This document shows, in pieces, positions 16,353-25,191 of a stretch of DNA of 34,600 nucleotides. Where the stretch lies: positions 1 to 34,600 of the forward strand of contig CASCWU010000034.1 in assembly GCA_949155905.1 (NCBI GenBank), read 5' to 3'. The translations under genes were made by a program, and so were the position numbers. Numbering within the stretch: the first letter of the stretch is position 1; each line of letters starts with the position of its first letter. Under the pieces are notes generated by a model. The model was not told the DNA's origin and searched no databases. It saw nothing but the letters and a program-made list of their open reading frames with translations. The stretch comes from an uncultured Lachnospiraceae bacterium. GTDB lineage: Bacteria > Bacillota > Clostridia > Lachnospirales > Lachnospiraceae.

Positions 16353-16466
16353 AACAAACGGAAGGATCCGCTGCCACCTTACAGGCCGGCCTTTGTCTCT
16401 TCTTTTCGCTGTCTCCGCCTCTCTCCCTCCGTTTCTGTCTTACTTTTCCAAAGCTTAAGGTTCTTT

Positions 16467-17831
16467 TTATTGTATGCCGGCATCCGGCTTTAAATTCCTG
16501 CGGCACCACAGGCTGAAGGTAATAAACGTCGTCACCGCTGCCAAAACGTCAGCCACCGGCTCCGCCAGAAAAACCGCCATCAGCTTGTCGGCAAAGAACA
16601 GCGGCAAAATATAAATCAGAGGAATCAGCAAAATAATTTTCCGCAGCAAAGCCAGCAGCAGCGAAATTTTAGCCTGCCCAAGCGCCAGGAAGGACTGCTG
16701 GCAGCCGGTCTGCGCTCCGAAAACAATCGTTCCTGCCATAAAGATCCGCATCGCCCATACCGCAATATCCATCAGAGCCGGATCACTGGAAAAGACGCGC
16801 ACCAAAATCTGTGGGAAGAGCATAATCAACAGCCAGCAGCTCACACTGTAGACTAGGGTAGAGGTAATAAGAAGTCTGGTTGCCTTTTTTACCCGGTCAA
16901 TTTTCCTTGCGCCATAGTTAAAGCTGATGATTGGCTGCGCCCCCTGGGAAAGCCCCTGCATCGGCAGCATAATCATCTGCATCACACTTCCGATGATCGT
17001 ATAGGCTCCTACCGCCAAATCTCCGCCATATTTCTGTAAGGAGGAATTGAGCGCTACGCTCAGCAGGCTTTCCGTACTCTGCATAACAAACGGAGAAACC
17101 CCAAGAGCCAGCACCGGAAGCAGTACCCTTGTCTCCGGCCTAAGCGTCACCCGCCGGATTTTTAATTTCGTCTGCTTCCCCAATAAAAACCGCATGACCC
17201 ACAACGCAGAGACTCCCTGGGAAAGAATGGTCGCTAACGCCGCTCCCTGCACCCCCAGCTTTAAAACAAAAATAAAGATCGGATCCAGGACAATGTTGCA
17301 GATCGCACCAATGACTACAGTCAACATGCTGACCTTGGTATAGCCCTGTGTCGTAATAAAAGCATTCATTCCTAAAGAAAGCTGAACAAAAACCGTCCCG
17401 CACACATAGATCCGCATATAGCCCATCGCATGGCCTATCGTTGCCTCGCTTGCGCCAATCGCCCACAGCAGCCGTTCCCCAAACAGCAAAAAGATAACGG
17501 TCAAAATAACCGAGGTGACAAGCAGCGCCGTCAGGCAATTCCCCATGATTTTTTCTGCTTCTCCATCCTCCCCCTTGCCCATCATAATCGCTGCTCTAGG
17601 AGATCCGCCCATCCCGATCAACGAGCTAAAGGCTGAAATAAGCATAATGATGGGAAGCACCAGGCCAACTCCGGTCAGCGCCTGCGCCCCGGCGCCTGGC
17701 ATATGCCCGATATAAATCCGGTCTACAATATTATACAGCATATTGACGACCTGCGCCGTTATCGTCGGCACCGCCAATGAAAACAACAGCTTCCCGATTT
17801 TTCCGTTTCCTAAATCTGCACCCTCTGCCAT
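16467..17831 (-). CDS. MATE family multidrug/organic cation exporter (MepA-like)
   Basis: 454 residues with about 12 membrane helices in two homologous halves. Typical N-terminus GKIGKLLFSLAVPTITAQVVNMLYNIVDRIYIG, then SPRAAIMMGKG, the NIVLDPIFIF motif at the end of the first half, and QGAQPIISFNYGARKIDRVK in the second. MATE proteins expel cationic or organic compounds using Na+ or H+; the substrate cannot be told here. AGGAGGAAACGTGT precedes the ATG. It lies 34 bp after the coiled-coil membrane gene, and the permuted pstS frame begins just beyond its stop. No terminator is seen on either side, so it is probably part of the long minus-strand unit. Confidence 0.93.
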   Translation of the reverse strand: MAEGADLGNGKIGKLLFSLAVPTITAQVVNMLYNIVDRIYIGHMPGAGAQALTGVGLVLPIIMLISAFSSLIGMGGSPRAAIMMGKGEDGEAEKIMGNCLTALLVTSVILTVIFLLFGERLLWAIGASEATIGHAMGYMRIYVCGTVFVQLSLGMNAFITTQGYTKVSMLTVVIGAICNIVLDPIFIFVLKLGVQGAALATILSQGVSALWVMRFLLGKQTKLKIRRVTLRPETRVLLPVLALGVSPFVMQSTESLLSVALNSSLQKYGGDLAVGAYTIIGSVMQMIMLPMQGLSQGAQPIISFNYGARKIDRVKKATRLLITSTLVYSVSCWLLIMLFPQILVRVFSSDPALMDIAVWAMRIFMAGTIVFGAQTGCQQSFLALGQAKISLLLALLRKIILLIPLIYILPLFFADKLMAVFLAEPVADVLAAVTTFITFSLWCRRNLKPDAGIQ

Positions 17832-17865
17832 ACACGTTTCCTCCTATCCGGCTTTTTCCCCTTTC

Positions 17866-19305
17866 CTACAGGGTTATCCCATACTGCCCCAATACATCCT
17901 CTAACAGCACCTGCTCCTGGGGATAGCTTTTTTGAAACAGACGCAGCTCATTCCTAACCTGTTCCTGGAGCTGACTGTTATATTCTAACCGTTCCCAGAG
18001 CTTTTTCCTTCTAACGGCTAAGCGATGCTTGATTTCCGCCATTTCCTTTTGATCGAGCAACGCCTCCGCCTGCCTTGACCAGACATCCGGATCGTGGAGA
18101 CGAAGCCTTCCCAATGCCTGGAAAAGCTGCCATTCGTAACGGCGCAGCACATCAAGGCTCTGCTCCTTGCGCTCCTTATCGTCTTGTAACGACACATACT
18201 GCTCCCAGCGTGTCTGTAATTCTCTGGAATTGTTGACTGCATATTTGTCATAGCTGTAATCCAGAGAGGAGGTATTGTTCACATATTTGATTTTTACCCG
18301 GTTTTGCAGCATAATCAACCGGTTCTGCTTTTTGTTGTTCAGCTTCCTGGCATAGACATTACGCCTTCCTTCATAAAACAGATAAGCGCAAAGCAGGCCG
18401 GCTCCTCCTGCCGTCACCAAAAACGGAGCTATCACAGGCAGCTCCAGAGCCAAAAACAAATACAAATACAACACAAACAAAAAAGTGGTCATCGCGCCCC
18501 CCGCTATCCCGATTTTATACAGAAAACGGGTTTTGTCTGCGATTTCCTCCTCCTCGTAAAGCAGCACCCCCTTTTCCTCCTCCAGCTTAATCAAATCAGA
18601 TTTGATCAGGGTTCGGTACTCTTCCTCCTGCTTTAGTCTGTGAAGCTCCTTTGGCAGCATATCCTGGTAACGCTCCATCGTCTGATACTCAAAATCCGTC
18701 AATGTCCTACGCTGCCTTTTTAAACGGTTGGTCTCCTTGCGCAGCGCCAGGATATGCCGGGCGGCATCCTCTATCTGCATCCTCTCCTCCTCCTCTGCCC
18801 GCTCAATCAACTGAGCATCCTGAAGATAGGCTGTCACCTCCTGATATTCTGTCCGAACCGCCGAAAGAAGAAGCTCCTCCTCCTGAATGCTTTCACAACG
18901 CTCCTCTAAAAACTCCCGAAGTTCTCTCTTTTCTAACCTTGGTATCGCTCCGCCAAATACCATCCCCTTTTTTGCCGGGAACTCCTTAGGCAAGGTGTCT
19001 GAAAGCTCCGAGGCAAAGGAGGACTCTCCCCTAGAAAGGGAGCCTTCCTCTCCCGGAAACAGCACGTCTCCTTCTGGCAGAGTATCCTCCCAGGGAAGCG
19101 TCTCTACGAGCGTATCTACCCATAACTCCGGCTCGTTTTCCTCTCTCCCGGCCTGACCCTCTTTTCCTGCATTTGCCGGTAACCCGGACATATGCTTTCG
19201 TTTCTCCCGCTTCCGATAATGAGGCAAGGACTGCTCTCCCATCTGCTGGATGAACTCATTCATTTCCTGTTCTGACAATTCTATTCGTTTACGGAATAAT
19301 CCCAT
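17866..19305 (-). CDS. Coiled-coil protein with a central two-helix membrane hairpin, unknown function
   Basis: 479 residues from the ATG at 19305, chosen because GAGGAG lies 6 nt upstream; a longer frame to 19332 overlaps the previous gene without a ribosome site. Order: basic N-terminus (MGLFRKRIELSEQEMNEF), acidic low-complexity linker rich in Glu/Pro/Ser (about 50-110), long charged helical region (about 120-260, many Glu/Arg/Lys heptads), two adjacent membrane segments (about 265-288 and 289-311), then a second charged helical region to the end. Both coiled-coil arms should lie in the cytoplasm. No known domain is recognised. It is the fourth gene of a tight cluster with the Hsp70-like and solenoid genes, and would be the obvious membrane anchor for them. 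Confidence 0.75.
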   Translation of the reverse strand: MGLFRKRIELSEQEMNEFIQQMGEQSLPHYRKREKRKHMSGLPANAGKEGQAGREENEPELWVDTLVETLPWEDTLPEGDVLFPGEEGSLSRGESSFASELSDTLPKEFPAKKGMVFGGAIPRLEKRELREFLEERCESIQEEELLLSAVRTEYQEVTAYLQDAQLIERAEEEERMQIEDAARHILALRKETNRLKRQRRTLTDFEYQTMERYQDMLPKELHRLKQEEEYRTLIKSDLIKLEEEKGVLLYEEEEIADKTRFLYKIGIAGGAMTTFLFVLYLYLFLALELPVIAPFLVTAGGAGLLCAYLFYEGRRNVYARKLNNKKQNRLIMLQNRVKIKYVNNTSSLDYSYDKYAVNNSRELQTRWEQYVSLQDDKERKEQSLDVLRRYEWQLFQALGRLRLHDPDVWSRQAEALLDQKEMAEIKHRLAVRRKKLWERLEYNSQLQEQVRNELRLFQKSYPQEQVLLEDVLGQYGITL

Positions 19306-19315
19306 ACTGCTCTCC

Positions 19316-20173
19316 TCATCTGATCGCGCCATAGCTTTGCAAGGCGTTCCGATATTCCTGCTTCCAGACCTCTAACAGTCCGTTTAGTCCCTCATAGGAC
19401 TCCGCCACCATCCCAGCTCTTCTGCCCTGGAGGATCTCTCTTAACAGCTTTCCTTGGCCGGAGCTATCTGCTTCCTCCGCCGACTCCACCCATTCCTCCT
19501 CGGTCATCTGGATAAACTCCTGGCTGATGCCCTCCTCCGCCTGCACTCTCTGGTATTCCTCCTGGCAATTTCCCATATGGCAAGCCAAAAGACAAAGCTT
19601 CATCGACTCCGGATGATGCCATAGCTTATAAGCTGTATAGAAGCTCTCGGCAGCATCCGCAGAGGATGCTGTATACATCCGTACCACTCCTATGTTGTGC
19701 ATAATATTCCCCCGTTCCTCTTCTGTCAAGGGATATTCGGCTAAAATTTTCTCGTATTCGTTTCCGGCTCTGGCGTACTGGCCTCTGTGCAGGTATTCGT
19801 CTGCGAGGCGCTTTCTCTTCTTCCAAGGGGGAAGCTGCTCTAACTCATTCATCCGAACGAGCAGCTCCTTAATCTCCGGCTCCGTATAATAGTCTGCGCT
19901 ACACAAAAGAGCAATCGTCAAATCCTTCGTCCCATATCCCTCGGAAAGAAGCCAGTTCAGCTTTTCCGCCGTTTCCGGCATCCCGCATTCTTGCTCCAGC
20001 CAGTCAGAAAGCTCCCTTGTAAAAAATCCATCCTCTAAGCCATAGATGTTTTGATAGACATAATAACATAGCTCTTCTACAGAATACACCTTTAATCCGT
20101 CTGCAAGAAGCCAGCCTTCCTTTGCCATCCGGCCTGTGCATAAAATAATCTTGCCCTGCTCTGTTTTATTCAT
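19316..20173 (-). CDS. TPR-like protein of the four-gene unknown cluster
   Basis: 285 residues, no signal peptide or membrane segment. The first ~110 residues are helical with a conserved-looking start (KIILCTGRMAKEGWLLADGL). Residues about 115-190 read like two TPR helix pairs (KRLADEYLHRGQYARAGNEY and NIGVVRMYTASSADAAESFY). The C-terminus is acidic and helical. It is 15 bp after the Hsp70-like gene and 10 bp before the coiled-coil membrane gene, so all are very likely made together. A scaffold or adaptor role is inferred from the TPR character alone. Confidence 0.7.
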   Translation of the reverse strand: MNKTEQGKIILCTGRMAKEGWLLADGLKVYSVEELCYYVYQNIYGLEDGFFTRELSDWLEQECGMPETAEKLNWLLSEGYGTKDLTIALLCSADYYTEPEIKELLVRMNELEQLPPWKKRKRLADEYLHRGQYARAGNEYEKILAEYPLTEEERGNIMHNIGVVRMYTASSADAAESFYTAYKLWHHPESMKLCLLACHMGNCQEEYQRVQAEEGISQEFIQMTEEEWVESAEEADSSGQGKLLREILQGRRAGMVAESYEGLNGLLEVWKQEYRNALQSYGAIR

Positions 20174-20188
20174 GATAATTCCCTACAC

Positions 20189-21508
20189 CTACAATTCCAA
20201 TGTCATTTCCCAGATTCTTCCGCCTGCTGTGTTACCTCTGCCGCCTGCCGGTGAGAACGCGGCGCTCCCCTCCCCGCCTGCCGGCATCAGTTCGCCAAAG
20301 CCCAAATCCTTTACCTGAATCAAGCAAGTATGCAGATCCACATATTGGAGCTTCATCCGAATTCTTGTCATCCGGGGCGGGCGCGGCGGCAGCGCGCTTA
20401 AATCAATCAAATGCTGCTCTCTCTTTTTTGTCATATAATCCCGGATCTGCAACGCAAGCTCCGTTTCTCCATCCAGAATAAAATCCCATTCTCCAAAGGC
20501 CTCCTGCCATAAAATAGCCGGACGAATCAACGTCAGCTCCTGCATACCTCCGTCCCGGTATACCTGCATCGACAGCTCAGCGGAAGTACGATCCTCTCCT
20601 AAAAGCAGCACTCGCTCCTCTTCCCATTCCGTCAGATGAAGCGCTGCATAGCAGGCGCCCTTGGCATACAGGTTCTGCCCCTTAAATACCCGGCGTCTGG
20701 CGCAAAGGGAAATCAGCACCTCGTCCGCCCAGTCTCCCTCAAAGCCTCTGCCCACGACATAGACTGTCGAAAGCACCTTCCGGTAAACGGCCATCTCTGT
20801 TACATCCTGGAAAATCTTTCCTGCCGTCACCGGATCCTCCCGAACCTGTTTCTGTGTCAGATAAGCAGAAAAATCCCGATCCTCTAACCCGGCGATCATC
20901 GGAATTTCCTTCCGGTTGATGGAAAGCTGAACGTAGTGTAGTCCATTCCTTCCAAATTCAAATAATGCCGTATCGTTTTGCCATAAATCCCGCCGCTGAC
21001 TGACCGTATAATGTAGAAAGCTTGCCATATGGCTCTGAATCTGCACTCTGGACGGCTCGATTCCAAGCCTCGCCAACGCTGCCTCTAACCGTTCCTTTAG
21101 GATTTTCCCCTTAGCCCGATCCCGTTCCTCTAGGGAAAGCACAAGACTTGCAATCCTGCCGTTTGGATAGACCTGGCGCAATAGCAGCAAAACCTTTCGG
21201 AAATACCGTTCTAGCAAATCCTCGGGCTGAAAGCTTACCCCATACAACTCCGTTTCTGTCCCCTGTTCAGCCTTTTCCAGTAGATCCCCTGCATCAATTG
21301 CATCCTCTGTCCCGATTAGTCGTTTGGCCTCTTCTCCAAATACCCATTCCCGGCTCCCACGTTTGACCGCCAAGCAGGTAGGAATCAGGTATTGCTCCTC
21401 ACTTCCCCGTATCCCTATCGACTCCGGCTCGCCTGTTTTGGCATTATAACAGGTAAGCTGGGTATAGTCCCAGCACAAATCCAACCCTACCAATAGCTTT
21501 TCTTCCAC
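20189..21508 (-). CDS. Hsp70/actin-fold-like protein (DUF5716-like)
   Basis: 439 residues. The N-terminus LLVGLDLCWDYTQLTCYN resembles the first phosphate-binding loop of the actin/Hsp70/sugar-kinase superfamily. EQYLIPTCLAVKRGSREWVF then GEEAKRLIG recalls the IPS...VGEEAKR region of DnaK. TALFEFGRNGLHYVQLS and VYVVGRGFEGDWADEVLISL sit where the second phosphate loop and adenosine motif are expected. The glycines typical of the second phosphate loop are poorly kept, so ATP use needs proof. The C-terminal ~100 residues are strand-rich with a Gly/Ala/Pro low-complexity patch. I recall this as DUF5716 in Lachnospiraceae, next to a very large partner as here; that name is from memory. 13 bp separate it from the 1205-aa gene. 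Confidence 0.75.
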   Translation of the reverse strand: MEEKLLVGLDLCWDYTQLTCYNAKTGEPESIGIRGSEEQYLIPTCLAVKRGSREWVFGEEAKRLIGTEDAIDAGDLLEKAEQGTETELYGVSFQPEDLLERYFRKVLLLLRQVYPNGRIASLVLSLEERDRAKGKILKERLEAALARLGIEPSRVQIQSHMASFLHYTVSQRRDLWQNDTALFEFGRNGLHYVQLSINRKEIPMIAGLEDRDFSAYLTQKQVREDPVTAGKIFQDVTEMAVYRKVLSTVYVVGRGFEGDWADEVLISLCARRRVFKGQNLYAKGACYAALHLTEWEEERVLLLGEDRTSAELSMQVYRDGGMQELTLIRPAILWQEAFGEWDFILDGETELALQIRDYMTKKREQHLIDLSALPPRPPRMTRIRMKLQYVDLHTCLIQVKDLGFGELMPAGGEGSAAFSPAGGRGNTAGGRIWEMTLEL

Positions 21509-21521
21509 GTATTCTCCCCCT

Positions 21522-24500
21522 CTACAATGGCTGGAACAGCTTTTTCTTTATGTAGCTTTGCCGGATATACTGTTTCATCAACTCGATCTGCGTCGTATCA
21601 TCTCCCATTTCCCTGGAAATCAACATCAGATTCAGCATCTGACAGGCCTCCTCCTCGTCGCCCCGTGTCCCGATGGCGGCTCCTACCTCGGCCTGATCCA
21701 GCTCTAGGATCCCGCTTTCCTTTACAAGCTCCTGCCCCTCCTGGATCACCGTAATATAATATTGCACCCGTTCTCCGTAAAATAAGAGCATATCCTTGAC
21801 ATGAATCCCAAAGAACATATCCTTCATCCGTTCCGTCTGATAGGCAGAGGCTCGATCTCCATCCAAAATCCGATAATGCAGCTCTATCTCCGTACCCGGA
21901 TCGGAGATATATACCACATAGCTTTTGTTCCGTGCAGCCGCCGGGACAAAGCATTTTCCGGCAAAACGCTGGAAAAACGGCAGGATACAGTCCTGCTTTG
22001 CCATCCGCTCCATCTGCATCTGGGCAAACTCCCGCTCTCCCTCTGTCAGAACACGCAAACGGCTGTAATGCTTCAGAGCCGCCGCCTTGCAAAGCTGGGT
22101 ATCGTCATAAAACACCTCGTTTTGCATATCCAAAAACAGGCTCCCATGTACCTCCTGATCCAAAACCAGATAGCGATAGGCCAAATACGAAAGAAAAGCC
22201 CGAATCAGCTTTTTCCCGGACTGCGGCGATATCGCTCCGCCCCGTTCCCCGCCCGGCCTTCCGGCAAAGGAGCGGTAAACAGATGCCGCATCGGTTAAGA
22301 TATGCTCTGCAAACAGCATCTGCCCAAGCAGCCGTTCCTCCAAAGCCGTTGCCTTGAGTCCAATCCGGCACGCCTCCGCCCAGATTTGATACAAATGCTC
22401 TGTACCGCCCTCATAATAACGGGACAAATATTCGATCTGGACGGAATCTGTCTTTCCGTTTTGAAACAGATACCAGCAAAGCCGTACCAGAAACGAATCC
22501 GGCGCCTCAGTCTCAGCCGCCTTCCTGCTGCAAAGCCGCTGTAAATACCGGAGATTCAAGCCTATATAGCCATATTTGCGAAGCGCCAGCTCTGCCGGAA
22601 TATACATATCCCGCAGCAGCATCATATCCAAAATTTGCAACCGCTCCTCCCGTCTGGCATGTCCCAAATCATATTCCTCCAAATAGCCCTCTAGCAAGCT
22701 TCCCTCTAGCTGCTCATGACAATAGCGGATCAATTCACTCATGACCTGATTCCGGCAGTGCGGAGCAAGCCTGTCCAAAGCCAACAGTTCCCGGTACAGT
22801 ATGATTTCTTCCTCCGGCTCCTTTTCTGCCAGCCGCGAGGCTCTGGAAAAAAGCGCCAAAAGCAACCGTCTGTCCCGACTTCCTGCCGCATAGCAATCCG
22901 TCAAAAGACTTCCTGGCTGCATCAGCCGTTTCCACTCATACGGCCTGGAAACGGCATAACGGTTTCCTTCTTCATCCTCTAAGGAAATCCCGACATTTTC
23001 TGTGTAAATATCCACATAAGCGATTCCCTGAGAAAACGGTACAAAAATCTCTCCGTTTTCCTCCTCATGGCAAACGCATACTCCCTTCATCCCCGGCGTA
23101 TCACATGTCACCATACAGCAAAACATCACACCCGGCAGCTTTTCATAAGCCTCCTGCCGAAACTCCGGCTGCTCTAGCAAATACTCATAAATCCGGGCAA
23201 GCTGCGGATTGATCTGTCCAGCGGCCAGCCGCTCTCTGGCATATTCCTGTATTTGCTCCTGATAATGCGCATATACCGACGCCCTCTGCTCTCTTTGGCG
23301 GATGATATGGCTGTATAACAGCGCCTTTTTCTGCGTATTCAGACTGTTGTCCTTCCAAAAATACGTATAAATCCGCGTGTCTAAATCCGTTCCGCTCTCC
23401 CATGGGAAGGTCTCGACATACGCCTCATACAATCCGGTCAGCTTTAAGCCTGCCTCTACACCGCGGCGATACCAGATAAAATCCCGGCTGCCGGAATTTC
23501 TCCGCAGCAGCAGGCTGCAGACAGCATTTAATACCTCGCGGCTCTTTTTCTGCTGGTACATCTCCTCCAAATAGATATATTCTAACCTCCGGCCTTCCTT
23601 TTCGCCCTCAGCCAGATAGATATAACGGGCAGAAGGCTCCTCTGGCCAAAGTGCCTGCTTTCTCATCCAGTTCATCACCTGAATTTCAAACTCCTCGAGC
23701 CGTAACAACAGCTCCGGCTCCTTCTCTAACGCCCAAAATGCCTCCAGATATAAAAACGGACTGCGGCAGCCCTGGGAAAACAGATTTTTTGCTGCCTCGA
23801 AGCACTCAGAAGCAGAAACGCCTTCCTTTCGTTTTTGCAGCAAATAAAACAGCTCCACATACCATCTGCCAAAAAATGCCTCGGCGCCCTCCCAGCGTCC
23901 AGACGGCTCTCCTGCCGGACGTTCCGATATTCCAATCCGCCCGGCTCCGCTCCCCTGCAGAGCCTGTCCGCACAGATACTGATAAAAGAACTGGATTTGT
24001 CCGCCCATCTGCTCTTCTTCTCTGGCCAAGCGCAAAAGCTGCTCCTGTGCTTCCCGTTCCCTTCCGCCTGTTAGGTTTAAATGGACGCTTACCAGCTCCA
24101 GCAGCGGATTTTCTTCTACTACTTGCAGCGCATACAGCAACGTTCTTCCTTCCGAAGCATATTCTTCCGCAGAAAGCCGCCCCAGCCGCCAGTTTAAAAA
24201 ACATTGCAATAATTTATAGCTGTATTCCTTCTTTTTTCGTCCATTTGTATACAGCTTCCGCCTGCCTGCACCATAAACCGGGAACTCTACCATCAGCTCC
24301 TGATCCGCTGTTGTAATCCGAATCCGCGCCATACTTTTGGAACTTTCTAGCTTCTCCGGATCTAAAAGAAAAGGCAATTCATAAACGCCTGCCGTAAAAT
24401 CCTCCTGCTCCAGCCGATCCTTTTCTAACATCAGGAAGGCTCCCTCTGCCGTCACCCGTCCATCGATCAGCCCCCAGCCGTCCTTATGGATCAAAATAGT

Positions 24501-25139
24501 ATCCCGCATCGTCCGGCTGGCCAGATGGTATTCCTGCTCCTTTTTCTCTACCCGCAGCATCACCGGCGATTTCTTGCGGATCGTCCTTAAAAATTCCTCC
24601 ATCGCATGATCGGCTGAAGCGCTCCCCCGCAGACTCCGATACAGCAGCCGTTCCTCTGACGTCTTTAAAAACGCATCGGCAAACGAACCAGAAAGAAAAA
24701 TCTTCCTAGCCTCTTCCCAATGCGTCTGCGCCAGGCCTGCAAACTGAAACAGATCCGAAAGCGCCCCAATGCTTGTATCAAACTCCGGCTCAATCACTGT
24801 CACTTCATAGGGCAGACGCAGCTCCCCTAAGCTGGTGACAAGCAGAATTGCTCCCTCCTGCCGATCTCCTGCCACCAGATATTCTCCGTGATAGCAATAA
24901 GAAACCTCGCCTTCCTTTCCCTTTAGCCTCTCTGTCGAAAGCTCCATTTCTTCCTCATCACAAAAGAGAAAAACCTCCATCTCCCATTGTCTGGAATTAC
25001 GGATCTGAAAGCTTCCCCTTCCTGTTTCGCCCGCTACTACCCTAAGCTGCAGCCGATCTGTAGAAAGCAGCAGCTCCGGTAGCTCATAACGGAATTCTCC
25101 TCTGGCAAATTGATCTATTTTCTCTTTCACGTTTTCCAC
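21522..25139 (-). CDS. Very large helical-repeat protein of unknown function (DUF5717-like)
   Basis: 1205 residues, no signal peptide or membrane helix. The N-terminal ~250 residues are strand-rich (LRVVAGETGRGSFQIRNSRQ; an Ig-like or bacterial surface-fold look). The long middle (about 310-1010) is helical and repeat-like, as in alpha-solenoids. The last ~130 residues are strand-rich again (KSYVVYISDPGTEIELHYRI), ending in a helical tail. A Cys-rich patch (VMFCCMVTCDTPGMKGVCVC) lies near residues 690-710. The start is GTG at 25139 or the next GTG four codons on; neither has a good Shine-Dalgarno. From memory this resembles the family labelled DUF5717, found beside DUF5716. It heads the four-gene cluster 48 bp after nfo. 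No function is known to me. Confidence 0.75.
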   Translation of the reverse strand: MENVKEKIDQFARGEFRYELPELLLSTDRLQLRVVAGETGRGSFQIRNSRQWEMEVFLFCDEEEMELSTERLKGKEGEVSYCYHGEYLVAGDRQEGAILLVTSLGELRLPYEVTVIEPEFDTSIGALSDLFQFAGLAQTHWEEARKIFLSGSFADAFLKTSEERLLYRSLRGSASADHAMEEFLRTIRKKSPVMLRVEKKEQEYHLASRTMRDTILIHKDGWGLIDGRVTAEGAFLMLEKDRLEQEDFTAGVYELPFLLDPEKLESSKSMARIRITTADQELMVEFPVYGAGRRKLYTNGRKKKEYSYKLLQCFLNWRLGRLSAEEYASEGRTLLYALQVVEENPLLELVSVHLNLTGGREREAQEQLLRLAREEEQMGGQIQFFYQYLCGQALQGSGAGRIGISERPAGEPSGRWEGAEAFFGRWYVELFYLLQKRKEGVSASECFEAAKNLFSQGCRSPFLYLEAFWALEKEPELLLRLEEFEIQVMNWMRKQALWPEEPSARYIYLAEGEKEGRRLEYIYLEEMYQQKKSREVLNAVCSLLLRRNSGSRDFIWYRRGVEAGLKLTGLYEAYVETFPWESGTDLDTRIYTYFWKDNSLNTQKKALLYSHIIRQREQRASVYAHYQEQIQEYARERLAAGQINPQLARIYEYLLEQPEFRQEAYEKLPGVMFCCMVTCDTPGMKGVCVCHEEENGEIFVPFSQGIAYVDIYTENVGISLEDEEGNRYAVSRPYEWKRLMQPGSLLTDCYAAGSRDRRLLLALFSRASRLAEKEPEEEIILYRELLALDRLAPHCRNQVMSELIRYCHEQLEGSLLEGYLEEYDLGHARREERLQILDMMLLRDMYIPAELALRKYGYIGLNLRYLQRLCSRKAAETEAPDSFLVRLCWYLFQNGKTDSVQIEYLSRYYEGGTEHLYQIWAEACRIGLKATALEERLLGQMLFAEHILTDAASVYRSFAGRPGGERGGAISPQSGKKLIRAFLSYLAYRYLVLDQEVHGSLFLDMQNEVFYDDTQLCKAAALKHYSRLRVLTEGEREFAQMQMERMAKQDCILPFFQRFAGKCFVPAAARNKSYVVYISDPGTEIELHYRILDGDRASAYQTERMKDMFFGIHVKDMLLFYGERVQYYITVIQEGQELVKESGILELDQAEVGAAIGTRGDEEEACQMLNLMLISREMGDDTTQIELMKQYIRQSYIKKKLFQPL

Positions 25140-25161
25140 CGCCCATAAGCTTCTTGTAGCC

Positions 25162-25191
25162 AGTGTACCATAGTTCGCCCTCTCTTTTCAA
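25162..25191 (-). promoter_or_regulatory. Possible promoter of the four-gene unknown cluster
   Basis: On the minus strand TTGAAA (25191-25186), 18-bp spacer, TACACT (25167-25162). The -35 overlaps the nfo stop codon. Each hexamer is near but not at consensus, so the cluster may instead be read from upstream of nfo. Confidence 0.3.

Noticed and set aside
16195..16509. 104-codon ORF that might be the true 5' part of pstS through a frameshift
   Set aside because: Its translation shows no binding-protein or signal sequence and overlaps the MATE 3' end; the membrane segment is in the pstS frame itself.
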